The notes under the pieces are model-generated. The model made no database searches, was not told where the DNA came from, and saw nothing but the letters and a program-made list of their open reading frames with translations. A program made the position numbers and the translations under genes. A DNA stretch of 64,000 nt from Certhia americana (Eukaryota > Chordata > Aves > Passeriformes > Certhiidae): positions 58,090,149 through 58,154,148 of the forward strand of contig CM031857.1 of NCBI GenBank assembly GCA_018697195.1. Direction: 5' to 3'. Shown piece after piece: positions 50,630 to 60,266 of this stretch. The stretch's first letter is position 1. The number at the start of each line of letters is the position of its first letter.

Positions 50630-50990
50630 TAAGCTCACAACATCCTTCAGGGCACATCCACCTGCTCTGACAAGGGAAGACACCCTTGTCTGTCCATGAG
50701 TGGCAGGCGGACATCTTCTCCAGTGCCTGGTTCACTTCCTTTTCTGCCTTCTTCACTGATCTTGTTTCTGCAAGGTTGTGTCTGTGACATATTCTCAGTC
50801 CTCTCTCACATTTTCTGTTACACAGCAGTTTTTACTCCAACAACAGGGGGATCAGCTTTGGCTGTCAGTGAATCTGTTTTGGATCTGGCCTGCATTGGGT
50901 CTGTCAGACATGGTGGCAACTTCTGACATATTTTCACAGAAGCCACCTCTGAAGTTCACCTGCTACCAAAACCTTGCACATAAACTCAAT
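50630..50990 (-). mobile_element. ERVL-type LTR fragment (U3 end)
   Basis: The plus strand reads CAGGGCACATCCACCTGCTCTG, CTTCTTCACTGATCTTGTTTC, TCTGTCAGACATGGTGGCAA, CACAGAAGCCACCTCTG and CTACCAAAACCTTGCACATA, the same block order as the distal part of the LTR at 36675-37743. The other end is missing or too diverged. Sense is minus. Frames 50696-50926 and 50778-51002 fall inside. Confidence 0.88.
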
Positions 50991-51856
50991 TGCAAAGACT
51001 AATAGTTTCTTAGATGTTTAGAAGGGTGTATATATAAGTAACAAAGCTGAACTGGGAATCAAAATAGCATACTTTGCCATGCCTGATATTTATGTGCCAT
51101 TAAATCATATGGCAAAATTGTTTCTAAGTATGTAGGATGTGCCTCCCCTTGTACTATGGCGTGTAATGATCTTTTAAACTCACATGAGACTTGTGCTCAC
51201 ATGACATTTTTAGGGTTCTTGCTGTCAACACTCTAGTTAAAAGACAGTTCCAGAAACTTACTAGTTTAATGTTAAAAGTATTCTTCTAATAATGATCCTA
51301 AATGCATTCATGGTCTGTCTGTATGAAGTGATTCATGATATAACAATCACTTTTTGAGTGCCTACTTTATGCTACCTGATTTTTCAAGATGACACATACA
51401 AAACTCAATGATGTTTAATGAGTGCAGTCAAAAAGATGAGCACTAAAGATTAATTATAGACTGTATTGAATAGTCCATTTCTTCCTTTTCTAACTTACTG
51501 TTAGATATCACCAGAAATTAATTGAAAAAGTTGTATTTTCTAAATGCAGCAGTACTCCAGGTAAACACTCAAGCAAAGATTCAGTCAAGGGCAAGCTCTC
51601 TAAATACTCATTATATCGTTGCTCTTGCTTTCTGAGAAAAAAGTCTATTGGCTTAACATTGCATTTTTATTTTTAATATTCATTGTGCTCCCTTTCGAGG
51701 TTATAGTGTCAACTAGCTATTCTTAGTGATTCTGCAATCAATCCTGAAAATGCTGAGTTGTGTTCATGTGGGGCCTTTTGAGGGTTTTTCTTCTTGCCAG
51801 TATAATATTCAAACTGCAAAACAGCAAACTGTTTGGTTGAATTACAATATAGATAT
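50991..51856. other. Unique AT-rich DNA, no gene seen
   Basis: Nothing recognised. Confidence 0.6.
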
Positions 51857-51920
<64 letters not shown>

Positions 51921-51954
51921 CAGACAGATAGATAGATAGACAGATAGATAGATA
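51857..51954. repeat. (GATA)n microsatellite with GACA interruptions
   Basis: About 24 tetranucleotide units. The first ~63 bp are pure GATA; GACA units occur near 51920-51928 and 51940. The minus-strand frame 51738-52040 shows the resulting Ile-Tyr-Leu-Ser repeat and is an artefact. Confidence 0.97.
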
Positions 51955-52289
51955 ACAAAATAGTTTTTTAAATGGACCATTTTATATAAATGGTAATATG
52001 TAAATGCATATGCCCAACGAATCAGATGAAAAAAACCCAAACCAAAGCATAGATTAATCTAATGTATTACTGCCTGTCTACTAGAAGTATATCCTTTGTA
52101 CACCTACAGATATATTTCAATTTCCTCTATTTATGAGTGTTTTGATATTTCATGACCCAGGGAAAGATAAGGCAAATAATCTGTATCCATCCATAGCACG
52201 TTGAATTCCAGTTTTATTAAGGAATGTGATAAGGACAATTAGGAAAAAAAAAAATTGAAAAAGTTTTAATTGGAACTTTGATTACTGAT
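51955..52289. other. Unique AT-rich DNA, no gene seen
   Basis: Nothing recognised apart from a short A run near 52243-52253. Confidence 0.6.
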
Positions 52290-52760
52290 TGAGGTTATAT
52301 TAGAACACCACTTTTCTTTTGAAGGTGCTTTGAAATAGAAGAATTTTTGTCAAGACCAGGTTGCAAAGGGCAGTAATTAAGTTCAGCAGTACATTGTTGG
52401 TGATGCAATTTATTTGTAGGTTTCAACCTCACCTTGTCTTCTCTGTCTGCCTTTCCTAAAGAGCCTATATCCTTCCATTCCAACAATCTAGTCATAGAGA
52501 TCATTCCACCATATCTCTGTGATGTCAATAAGATCATAGCCCTATAGGCATGCACATGCCTCTAATTCCTCATTTTTATTCCCTGTGATGTTCACCTAGA
52601 GGTAAGTCGGACTTCTCCCTGCTGGCTGGAGTGGCTGGAATTTCTCTGTGCTTCTCTTCAGGTGCTATCCTGATGACTTGCAACTTCTCCCCAGTCTTTC
52701 CTCATCTCTTCTCGGCCCTGGCATCAAACTGGTAGGAAAAGGATGGACTGAGGGCTCTTT
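52290..52760 (-). mobile_element. CR1 LINE fragment with endonuclease-domain start
   Basis: On the minus strand (about 52540 down to 52415) the reading frame GYDLIDITEIWWN, an in-frame stop where Trp is expected, then GMEGYRLFRKGRQRRQG matches the start of the CR1 ORF2 APE-type endonuclease. The general pattern is ITETWWD..HDW..MEGY.LFR.DRQGRRGG. The higher-coordinate part (52560-52760) matches sequence that precedes this domain. This is a rarer 5'-side piece of CR1, detached from any 3' end. It is inactive. Confidence 0.85.
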
Positions 52761-52972
52761 CCTCTGGGAACTTTACTGTCCTCTTCACTATGAAAATTCA
52801 GACATCTCTTGTAACAACCAAATGGAAAAATCAGATTGTGGAATGTTTATAATACAAATTATGTAAATACATTTCTGCCTTTTTTTCTGTTCCACAAAAT
52901 GACAGTGAAGTAGGCTTTTCATGAAGTGGTTAAAAAAATAGGAATTTTACAGAATTTGTACATACTTGAATT

Positions 52973-53022
52973 TATATATATATATATGTATGTTTGGGGT
53001 TTTTTGGTTTGTTTGGTTGTGG

Positions 53023-53056
<34 letters not shown>
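52973..53056. repeat. Composite (TA)n, G/T and poly(T) tract
   Basis: Seven TA units, then GTTTGGGG/TTGG runs, then 32 T. The minus-strand frame 52919-53239 reads Lys and Tyr-Ile repeats through it. Confidence 0.93.
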
Positions 53057-53058
<2 letters not shown>

Positions 53059-54129
53059 TTCGTTCTATATAGATTAAGATTGATATTTTGGGCCATGATC
53101 CTCTATGAGAAAAAAAAATCTCAAAATATGCCTTAGACGTGAAAAGATTAACTGTTTTTGTATTAATTCCTGGACATGGATCTTGGACATGCTGTTGAGA
53201 AGGGATCAAGTCTTTACTACGTGGTCTATGGTCCTGCATATAATACAGATAAGTATCTTTGTTACAGTTATAAATAAGGAACTGTTTTTATTAATAGAAA
53301 TAAGCAAAACCTAATGGAAATAAATCTGTGAAAATTGTGGAAAGTATGGCAACCATTTATTTTTTAAAGAAATAGTATGAATATTATGTAGCAGCTTTAT
53401 TGAATAGTCAGCTGATCTGTACTCAAAGTTCACAAAAAATCACATTCCTAAACACCTGCCATGATGAATTCAATATATACTCAAAAATGAGTGTACAGAT
53501 GCAACTTCATTTCTTTTTTGTACCTTCCCGTGTACAAAGAAGTAACATAAACCTCATCCTCAACTTAACATTTAACAAAAAAATATTTTCCATATTTTCA
53601 TCTTGCTATTGAGATTTTAATTTTTTTTCTTACAGAAATACACACTTCCTTTTTACTCAATTAAACTGTAAAATTTGATTCCTACGCCAAATCTTATGCC
53701 TCTGAATAAATGTGAGAATCAGCTTTGGCACCTCTACTGCAAAGTGTACAAAGGTTTATAGCATTATCACCTGCAGTCAAGACCTTCACATTGCTGCAGT
53801 TTCAAACATTTGATGTTTTAACCTGCTCTTTTTTAAATGCTTATAAAACTAATATAGAGCACAGTCATTCTCTCGTAATCTCCATTAATCCTGACATGCT
53901 TAAAAAGACAAATTGACTTTCATGTTATTGGAATGCCAGGTGGTAAAAACCCATCTGATCTGATCTTTCATAGAAAGTATAATAAAATGGGACTATAGTT
54001 TATGTAATCACTTCACAAATTTCAAAATAATCACCTGGAATCAGATTTGATATTCAAAAGTCAAAAGTTTCTTATTTTCAGAAATACTAAAAATTTACCA
54101 GTTTAGATATGGAGTATCTTCAAGCTCTG

Positions 54130-54160
<31 letters not shown>
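54130..54160. repeat. Poly(A) tract, 31 A
   Basis: A pure A run, among the longest homopolymers of the window. No retroposed body was recognised upstream. Confidence 0.93.
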
Positions 54161-54164
<4 letters not shown>

Positions 54165-54486
54165 TATTTGAAAGACAAGGTATATTTCAAAGCTATATAT
54201 TCTTACCTAGACTGAATTTTCTACAATAAACTAGAAAAGCAATGGTGTTTGAATATAAATTTTCATGGGTAACACACAAAATATAATATATCTGTAAGTA
54301 CATTCTATACCTATCCTATAAATGTAAGCTTAGTACAGCCTTGTTGTGGTCTCTGGAACACTTGTAATCCACCTGAGTATCCTTTTTTTACCTTTTCCTG
54401 GCTGACAGGCCTGCACAGATTTGGACCTAAAAGCAATTCCCTATAAACTGTAAATTAGTGGGCCACTAAAGAACCTTCTGTGACAC

Positions 54487-55054
54487 TATCATGGTTTTAA
54501 ACCCAGCTGAAAATTAAGCACCACAAAGCTGCTTGTTCGACCCCTTGCTCTCTCCCCACCCCTGTCCCAGGGGAATGGGGAAGAGAATCAAAATAAAAAA
54601 TGTATGTTGAGATAATAGAAGATTAATAATTTTAAATTAAATAAAGTACAGTAATCATGGTAAATGTTAATAAAAAGGGAAAACCAAATGATGTGGAATG
54701 CAATTGCTCACCACCTGCTGACCAATGTCAGAGCCCCTTTCCCAAGCTCAAGTAGGCTGCCCTTCTGGGAAACTCCCCCCAGTCTACATACTGGGCAGAA
54801 TGTTCTGTGGTCTGGAATATCCCTTGGGTCTGTTCAGGTCACCTGTCCCAGTTGTGCTCCCTCCCAGTTCCTTTTGCATCCCTCCTCACCAGCAGAGCAG
54901 GAGAAAATGGAAAAAATGTCCTTAAAATAAACACAACATGGCAAAAAGCAGAAACATTAGCATGTCATCAACACCATTCTCATTCTAAATCCAAAGCACA
55001 ACACCATAACGGAACTGAGAACAAATTAACTTTTTCCCAGCTGAATCCAGGACA
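54487..55054 (-). mobile_element. ERVL LTR, nearly full length
   Basis: The plus strand runs TATCATGGTTTTAAACCCAG, AATTAAGCACCACAAAGC, GGGGAATGGGGAAGAGAATC, GTTGAGATAATAGAAG, TGCAATTGCTCACCACC, CTGGAATATCCCTTGG, AACATTAGCATGTCATCAAC and CCCAGCTGAATCCAGGACA. This is the complement of the classic avian ERVL LTR, whose sense strand begins TGTCCTGGTTTCAGCTGGG. Sense is therefore minus. The outer TG has mutated to TA, no target duplication is left, and the promoter TATA is degraded (TACATA). It has no partner LTR or internal region nearby, so it is probably a solo LTR. Frames at 54664-55073 are inside it. Confidence 0.93.
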
Positions 55055-56229
55055 GCCTGTTCAACTCACCTAGGTGGGTCTGCAGAACATTGCCACAATG
55101 GATCTGGTGAACTGTGCCCTCCATTACATGATGAAACAGGTTTTTGATGGGAAAATTAGACGGCAAGGATCACATAATTAGATTGGCTTTATTCTCCAGA
55201 GTAAATTACTTCTATATTTATTATTTTAAATTTTTATGGGAGCAAAATTATTGTGAACAAGAATCAATTTATATACACATATGTATACATATATATAATT
55301 TACATTAATTTTTCCTTTTTATTGTCACACTACTTGAAAGACTTGTGTGAGAAGCAAATGTAAACACAAGAAATATTTTCTATTTAATTTCCTTCTCTAG
55401 TTGTATTCCTACCATGTATAAAGTCAACAGTGCTATACACTGCTTCATTCCAGATGACTTAATTTCTACCTGAAAATCACATTTTCACAAATTCCAGCAA
55501 AAGTTTAAGGGGTGGATAAGTTAGTTAAGGAAAAGAAAGGAGGCAAAGGGCTCTGTACTGGGCTACAAAGTTCAGGCAAAATTATATTTTATTATTATTT
55601 AAACACCTTCTATACTTCCTCCCTTAGAGGTATCCATATTTCATACAACAATATAACACATCTCTACTTCTGTTTTTCAGAAACTTTCAAAAATTCATAT
55701 TGAGAGCAATTTTCATGGGTATTGTAAGGCCTCTTGGATCTAGGCTAGCATAGCCTAGTATAGCAGTATAGCATTTAATAAGTTTCTGATTTACAGATTG
55801 GTGATCACCTGAAAGCAGCAAATCAAAAAAGCAATAAAACAAAATATAAAACCATTAAAAGAACCAAAAGAAAAGCAAAAGTATAACCAACCAAGAAGTG
55901 ATAAAGCTCTGTATTTCACTGTGGTATACCTAACTCTACTTATGGTTCTTTCTAAGAAAGTATATTTTCCATATTGGTATGTTCCCACATTTAAAAAAAA
56001 AAAATAACAGGCTGGAAATTTAGAAGTGAAATTCCAATCTGAAAGTCAAGTTGTTAAATCCAGCACCACAGTTAAAAACCCAGTCCAATACCAATTTTTT
56101 TTTTTTTTTTTTTAATCTTCTTGGCTTTTTGCTTCATGAGCTTGTTATAGACCAGGACCTGTAAGTCATTCCTGAAAAGTTGATTTCTAGTCAATAAGAT
56201 CCCAGCCCTGTCCTTCCAGTTAGTCTGAC
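55055..56229. other. Unique AT-rich DNA, no gene seen
   Basis: Contains a perfect small hairpin at 55740-55758 (CTAGGCTA, GCA, TAGCCTAG), an A12 run near 55993 and a T19 run at 56095-56113. No gene or family was recognised. Confidence 0.55.
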
Positions 56230-57109
56230 TCAGTTGTGGTTAATCCCAGTATGGGAAGTTCTTCTCCAACCAAGCAAGTGCCTCCAGGATTTGGAAGCAT
56301 TGCATTATTCCCTGTTTGGCTTTTTCTTCAGCTGCCAGTAGTGGGCCAGGTGCAGCACATCATCTCCTCAGGTGCCTGGTTTGGGTCAAACCCTGGCTTC
56401 AGCAGTACAGCTGGTGTGGGCTGGAGGAACGGTGTAAGAGAGCAAGGCTTAGCTACCTGAAGTGCCATGCTGGAAATGCAGCCTTTGACTACAGTCACAA
56501 CTGCTGTGGCAACTGCCAAAACTGAGGAGGGCCTTCCAGAACCTTCCAATGGCTGCCAGAGACCGGATCCTTCCAGGTCACTTCCAGCTCAGACGATTCT
56601 GTGACTTCTACCATGGCACCAAGACTTGTGTTCCCCTACCTTTCTGTCCCTTTGTCCTCAGCAGGGTTGCAGTGTACAGGACTTCAGGGGCCAGGAATGG
56701 CAGCTCTCCCTGACTCTCACTGGGCTCACACCCTTTCCCATGGGAGCCCCAGAGGCCCTGCCTGAGCCCTCCACACTGCACAGCCCAGGCATAGATCCAA
56801 GGCCAGGGCACCTTGCTGCCCATTCAGGTGTCCTCATCCTTCAGCCTTCCCTTCACTGGCCCTGGAAGGGAAAGCAGCAGGCATAGGCCTCCCTCCTGGT
56901 CTTCTCCCAGTTTCCCTTGCATTGCCAGGCAGTGCTCAGGAGTCGGGGCAGAAACAATCCCACTGAACTATGAAATGAGACCTCCACCCTGGGTACACCT
57001 GTGCTGTCCCCACCCATCCCAGGACCTCCTGTGCCTTGGCTGGCCCATCCCTATCCCAGAGCTCCAAAAGCCTGGGGTGGGACAGCCCCAGGACATCTGC
57101 ACTGCCTTG
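56230..57109. other. GC-rich block of unknown origin
   Basis: About 880 bp much richer in G+C than anything nearby, with CCCAGG, CCTGG and CCCATCCC motifs but few CpGs. 56561-56604 resembles a plus-strand CR1 3' end (TTCCAGGTCACTTCCAGCTC, then GATTCTGTGA). The rest matches no family I know. Overlapping frames on both strands (56626-56886, 56813-57178, 56608-56823) reflect low stop-codon frequency in GC-rich DNA. Confidence 0.45.
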
Positions 57110-57470
57110 CATTGCTCTGCATTCATCCTCCAAGACAGTAATTTCGTCATGGAATGTTATCAGGCTGCTCAGGCGTGATTGCCCCTTTGTAAACCCATGT
57201 TTACTGTCTCAAATCACTGTCATGTCCCTTGCACGTCTAGAAAGGTTTCCCAGATTTATCTGCTCAGCTATCTACCCAAGGACTTAGGTGAAGCCAACTG
57301 ACTTGTGGTTCCCCAGAACTTCCTTCTTTCTCTTAATGAAAATAGGAATGATATTTGCTTTCCTTAGGAATACTTAGGAGACTCACCCTATCACCATGGC
57401 CTTTCAAAAATATCTGAGTAGCCTTGCAATGATGTCAGTCAGCTCCTTTGACTTTTATGGTCGAATCCCA
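57110..57470 (-). mobile_element. CR1 LINE reverse-transcriptase fragment
   Basis: On the plus strand: TATCAGGCTGCTCAGGCGTG, ATTGCCCCTTTGTAAACCCATG, TTGTGGTTCCCCAGAACTTCC, ATGATATTTGCTTTCCTTAGG and ATGATGTCAGTCAGCTCC. These are diverged forms of conserved antisense CR1 ORF2 blocks in the right order. Neither the 3' UTR nor the 5' end is attached. Confidence 0.85.
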
Positions 57471-59390
57471 AGCGGAACTAATTTCCTTGCAAACATAGCT
57501 TAAATGAAATAAATGAATAAGTTATATCAGTATATCACAAAATTGAGCTGAACTTTCAATACAATAGACTCTGGACTGAAATATTTTCTTCCTTCTTCAT
57601 TAAACAACATTCAGTCCCAACACTTTAAATCCAATTGTGCATTTGCACTGCAGAGCAAAACCAAAGCTTAAAGTTGCTATGGTTTCCTAGCAAAGGAGCA
57701 ATGACAGAAATTATATGGGCTTCAGAAAAAAATAGCGATTTGACAAGGGTTTTTTCGTTTGCTTTTTTGTTTGTGAATATTAACTGAATGACTCCCTTTA
57801 TTTTCTCTTACTACCTCAAAGATTTCAGGTCCCTGTCTCAATGCTGTGGTAGCTATTTCTGAGACAAACTGTCCTGATGACCCCTCCTCAGCACCCTGCT
57901 TAGTTCCAAGGAGCAAAGCCACTGATATTTCAGTTTTACGTGTGGTCTGTTTGACTACTGTCTGCTTATGGCATCCAGCAGAAGAGGTGTTGTTTATTCA
58001 GCTCCTGCCATAGTAAAATTTATGGTGGAGTCCAACAAATGGGGATCTGTATGTCTGCTCTCACTAAATGGTACTTGCTTTTCAATGCAGAAGCTGTTGT
58101 TGAATGTGTTGTTGCCGTTGACAACCACAGCCTGCTATTAGCATGCAGCCATTATGTTGCAGAAGTATTGAACACTAGATGAAAGTGCTATTTGCTGTTA
58201 ATTTGTAAACAATACATAGCACAAGCATCAACAAGGAAGGGTCTTTAGGAGGAAAGAAGAATTTAGGTGCCAAAACCATTGCAGATTCTGTCAGGCTTAA
58301 GTTATCAGACATAAAAACACACATATAGGAAAAACATTTTAATTATCATTACAGATTATGTAGAGAGTTTACAAATTCAGAAAGTGTCTTCAACTTCCAA
58401 ACTTCATTTTATCATTTAACTTTGGACTAATTAAACACCAACAAAATTATAGCAAGCAACTCTTATGAAATGTTCATTAATAATTCTCGTGGTACAGGTA
58501 GTCACATCATAACTGAATGTCAACCCATCATTAGGGACTGGAATAAAAAGAAATTTCCCTAATAGAGAAATTAACTAAAATGCCACAGAGTGTAGTTGGA
58601 ATTTTTTAACTGATCATGTTGAAGTCACTGATTGTACAAAGCCAGCCTCAGTGGGATAGAGGAAAGCTGATAAATTTTGCAGCACCAAAATCTCATAAAT
58701 TGCCTTTTGCTTTGAGGCAACTAACTTTTAATTGGTGGTAACAGTTGGAATGCTAAACCACTAACAACATCCATGTTTAGAATTTACTTAAATAATGACA
58801 GAATTGGAGAATGGCAACGAAATGCGACGCTTAGTACTACAGACTACTGCAGATCTTGGCCAACTAAACACATCAGAACATTTCTTTACATTTCAGAAAT
58901 ACAAAAACATTATATTGGCCAGGCTAATTGCATGTTTCCTCCAATTGATCAGGTTTCTTGTGATTTTTGAATATTTTTATGCATCTAAATGGAATTATGC
59001 TAGACAAAGACCAAACTTTAGAGCTACACTAGATACAATTATGAAATATTAAACATCTAGGGTCAGAAAAGTTCAAACTTTTCAAAATGCTGCTCTATTT
59101 ACTTCAGTGGACTAAAGATTATTTTCACCTAGTGCAGAAAAAATGAGTACAAACCTGTCCTGAAGTGATCATCCAAGTCTTTTCAGAAGTTAAGTTATTC
59201 TCTTCAATTACTCTTGCTTGCCTCCACATTTACCAGACTTCTGCTGATAAGCCCTCACTCAGGGCTTACAACTTAACTTACTAGAAGATACAGAAATAGG
59301 TTAAAGAGAACATAGACAAGATGCCATATAGATGAAATTCATATCTGTGTCTGACTTCCAAGGCTTTATTGAATGACATCTGACATGAGA
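57471..59390. other. Unique AT-rich DNA, no gene seen
   Basis: The frame 58795-59052 plus (85 codons) has no recognised motif. An 8-bp-arm hairpin (GAAAAGTT, CA, AACTTTTC) lies at 59066-59083. Confidence 0.55.
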
Positions 59391-59393
59391 GTC

Positions 59394-60266
59394 TCAGATT
59401 AGGCAATATACCAGTTTTGTCATATCCTCTACCATGTACTCACTCCTTGGTGTATCTCTGGAGATGCATGTGATCTCCCAAGTTGGGTCATTGGCCAGTG
59501 GTATGAGGGTATTTTTCTTCATTACTATCAGATAATTCTTAACCTTAAGGATTTCCATGGGATTCATCAACATCCTTGGCAAATACTGTTGTTAATTTAT
59601 CATCTTGCCCACATACCAGGCACTAGAAGTTGGCATTTGCACACATTCTTCTAAGGACTTGAGTATCACAGGATACTGTAGGTCATATAAGCACATCCTT
59701 CAGAATTTCCTAAATATACCACAGCGCATTTCTCACATATGCCATGACAATATTGTCCATCTGGAGTGATTGTTTTACTTTGCAGATCAAATTTGGAGAT
59801 GAGATGCTAGGTTCTGTGCATTGGATATGTAATTCTGTCCCAGTTCCAGCCTTTGCACTCAATTCTTCCCTTATGTCTGTTTTCCTCAGTCAGATGTAAA
59901 ATCCCTGTCAAAGTCTCTCTGCATGTGATCATCCCCCTCACAATCCAGGTAACAACAACCCATCCAAAACTATAAGAGTAGTTGTGGGGTGATATACACA
60001 TTAGCCTTATCTGGATTGTGCTCAAAGAACATATCACAGCCTCTTCTGGGAATGTTTGTTATGAGCTGGTGTCTCAATATGAATACCACCCAAAGTGTGT
60101 ACTCCTCAGGAAAAGGTTCAGGCAATCTATAGTGATGATCGATAAGAGAATCAGGTATCTGGTACTGGACTATTGAACTCTGACAAAATGCATGTGCCTC
60201 ATCTGCAGTGGTGTTTATTTGTTGTGGGTTCCTAAGGTAGGGTAGACTAATGACACCCAATGACAC
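59394..60266 (-). other. Cluster of antisense open frames, possible eroded coding sequence
   Basis: Three minus-strand frames lie head to tail: 59970-60266 (98 codons), 59807-60037 (76 codons, overlapping in another phase) and 59394-59582 (62 codons). G+C is higher than in the flanks. Translations contain varied, non-repetitive residues including several Cys, Trp and Pro and an Asn-Thr-Thr glycosylation-type site. A frame-shifted reading between them (about 59650-59795) shows a CHGICEKC motif. This pattern would suit a frameshifted remnant of a secreted or surface protein gene, of host or endogenous-virus origin, but no family was recognised and chance is not excluded. Confidence 0.25.

Larger units (their letters stand above)
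52761..54486. other. Unique AT-rich DNA with homopolymers, no gene seen
   Basis: Holds the simple tracts listed below and short frames. No exon or repeat family was recognised. Confidence 0.55.

Noticed and set aside
51738..52040. Minus-strand frame with Ile-Tyr-Leu-Ser repeats
   Set aside because: Direct translation of the GATA microsatellite.
54130..54160. Poly(A) run considered as the tail of a processed pseudogene
   Set aside because: No open frame, gene similarity or flanking target duplication was visible upstream; treated as a plain homopolymer.
36675..55054. Possible single provirus bounded by the LTRs at 36675 and 54487
   Set aside because: The LTRs belong to different families and the plus-strand solo LTR lies between them. 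No retroviral internal genes were recognised, and 17 kb is too long for a provirus.
54664..55073. Three overlapping plus-strand frames of 66-88 codons
   Set aside because: Inside the ERVL LTR at 54487-55054, antisense to it.
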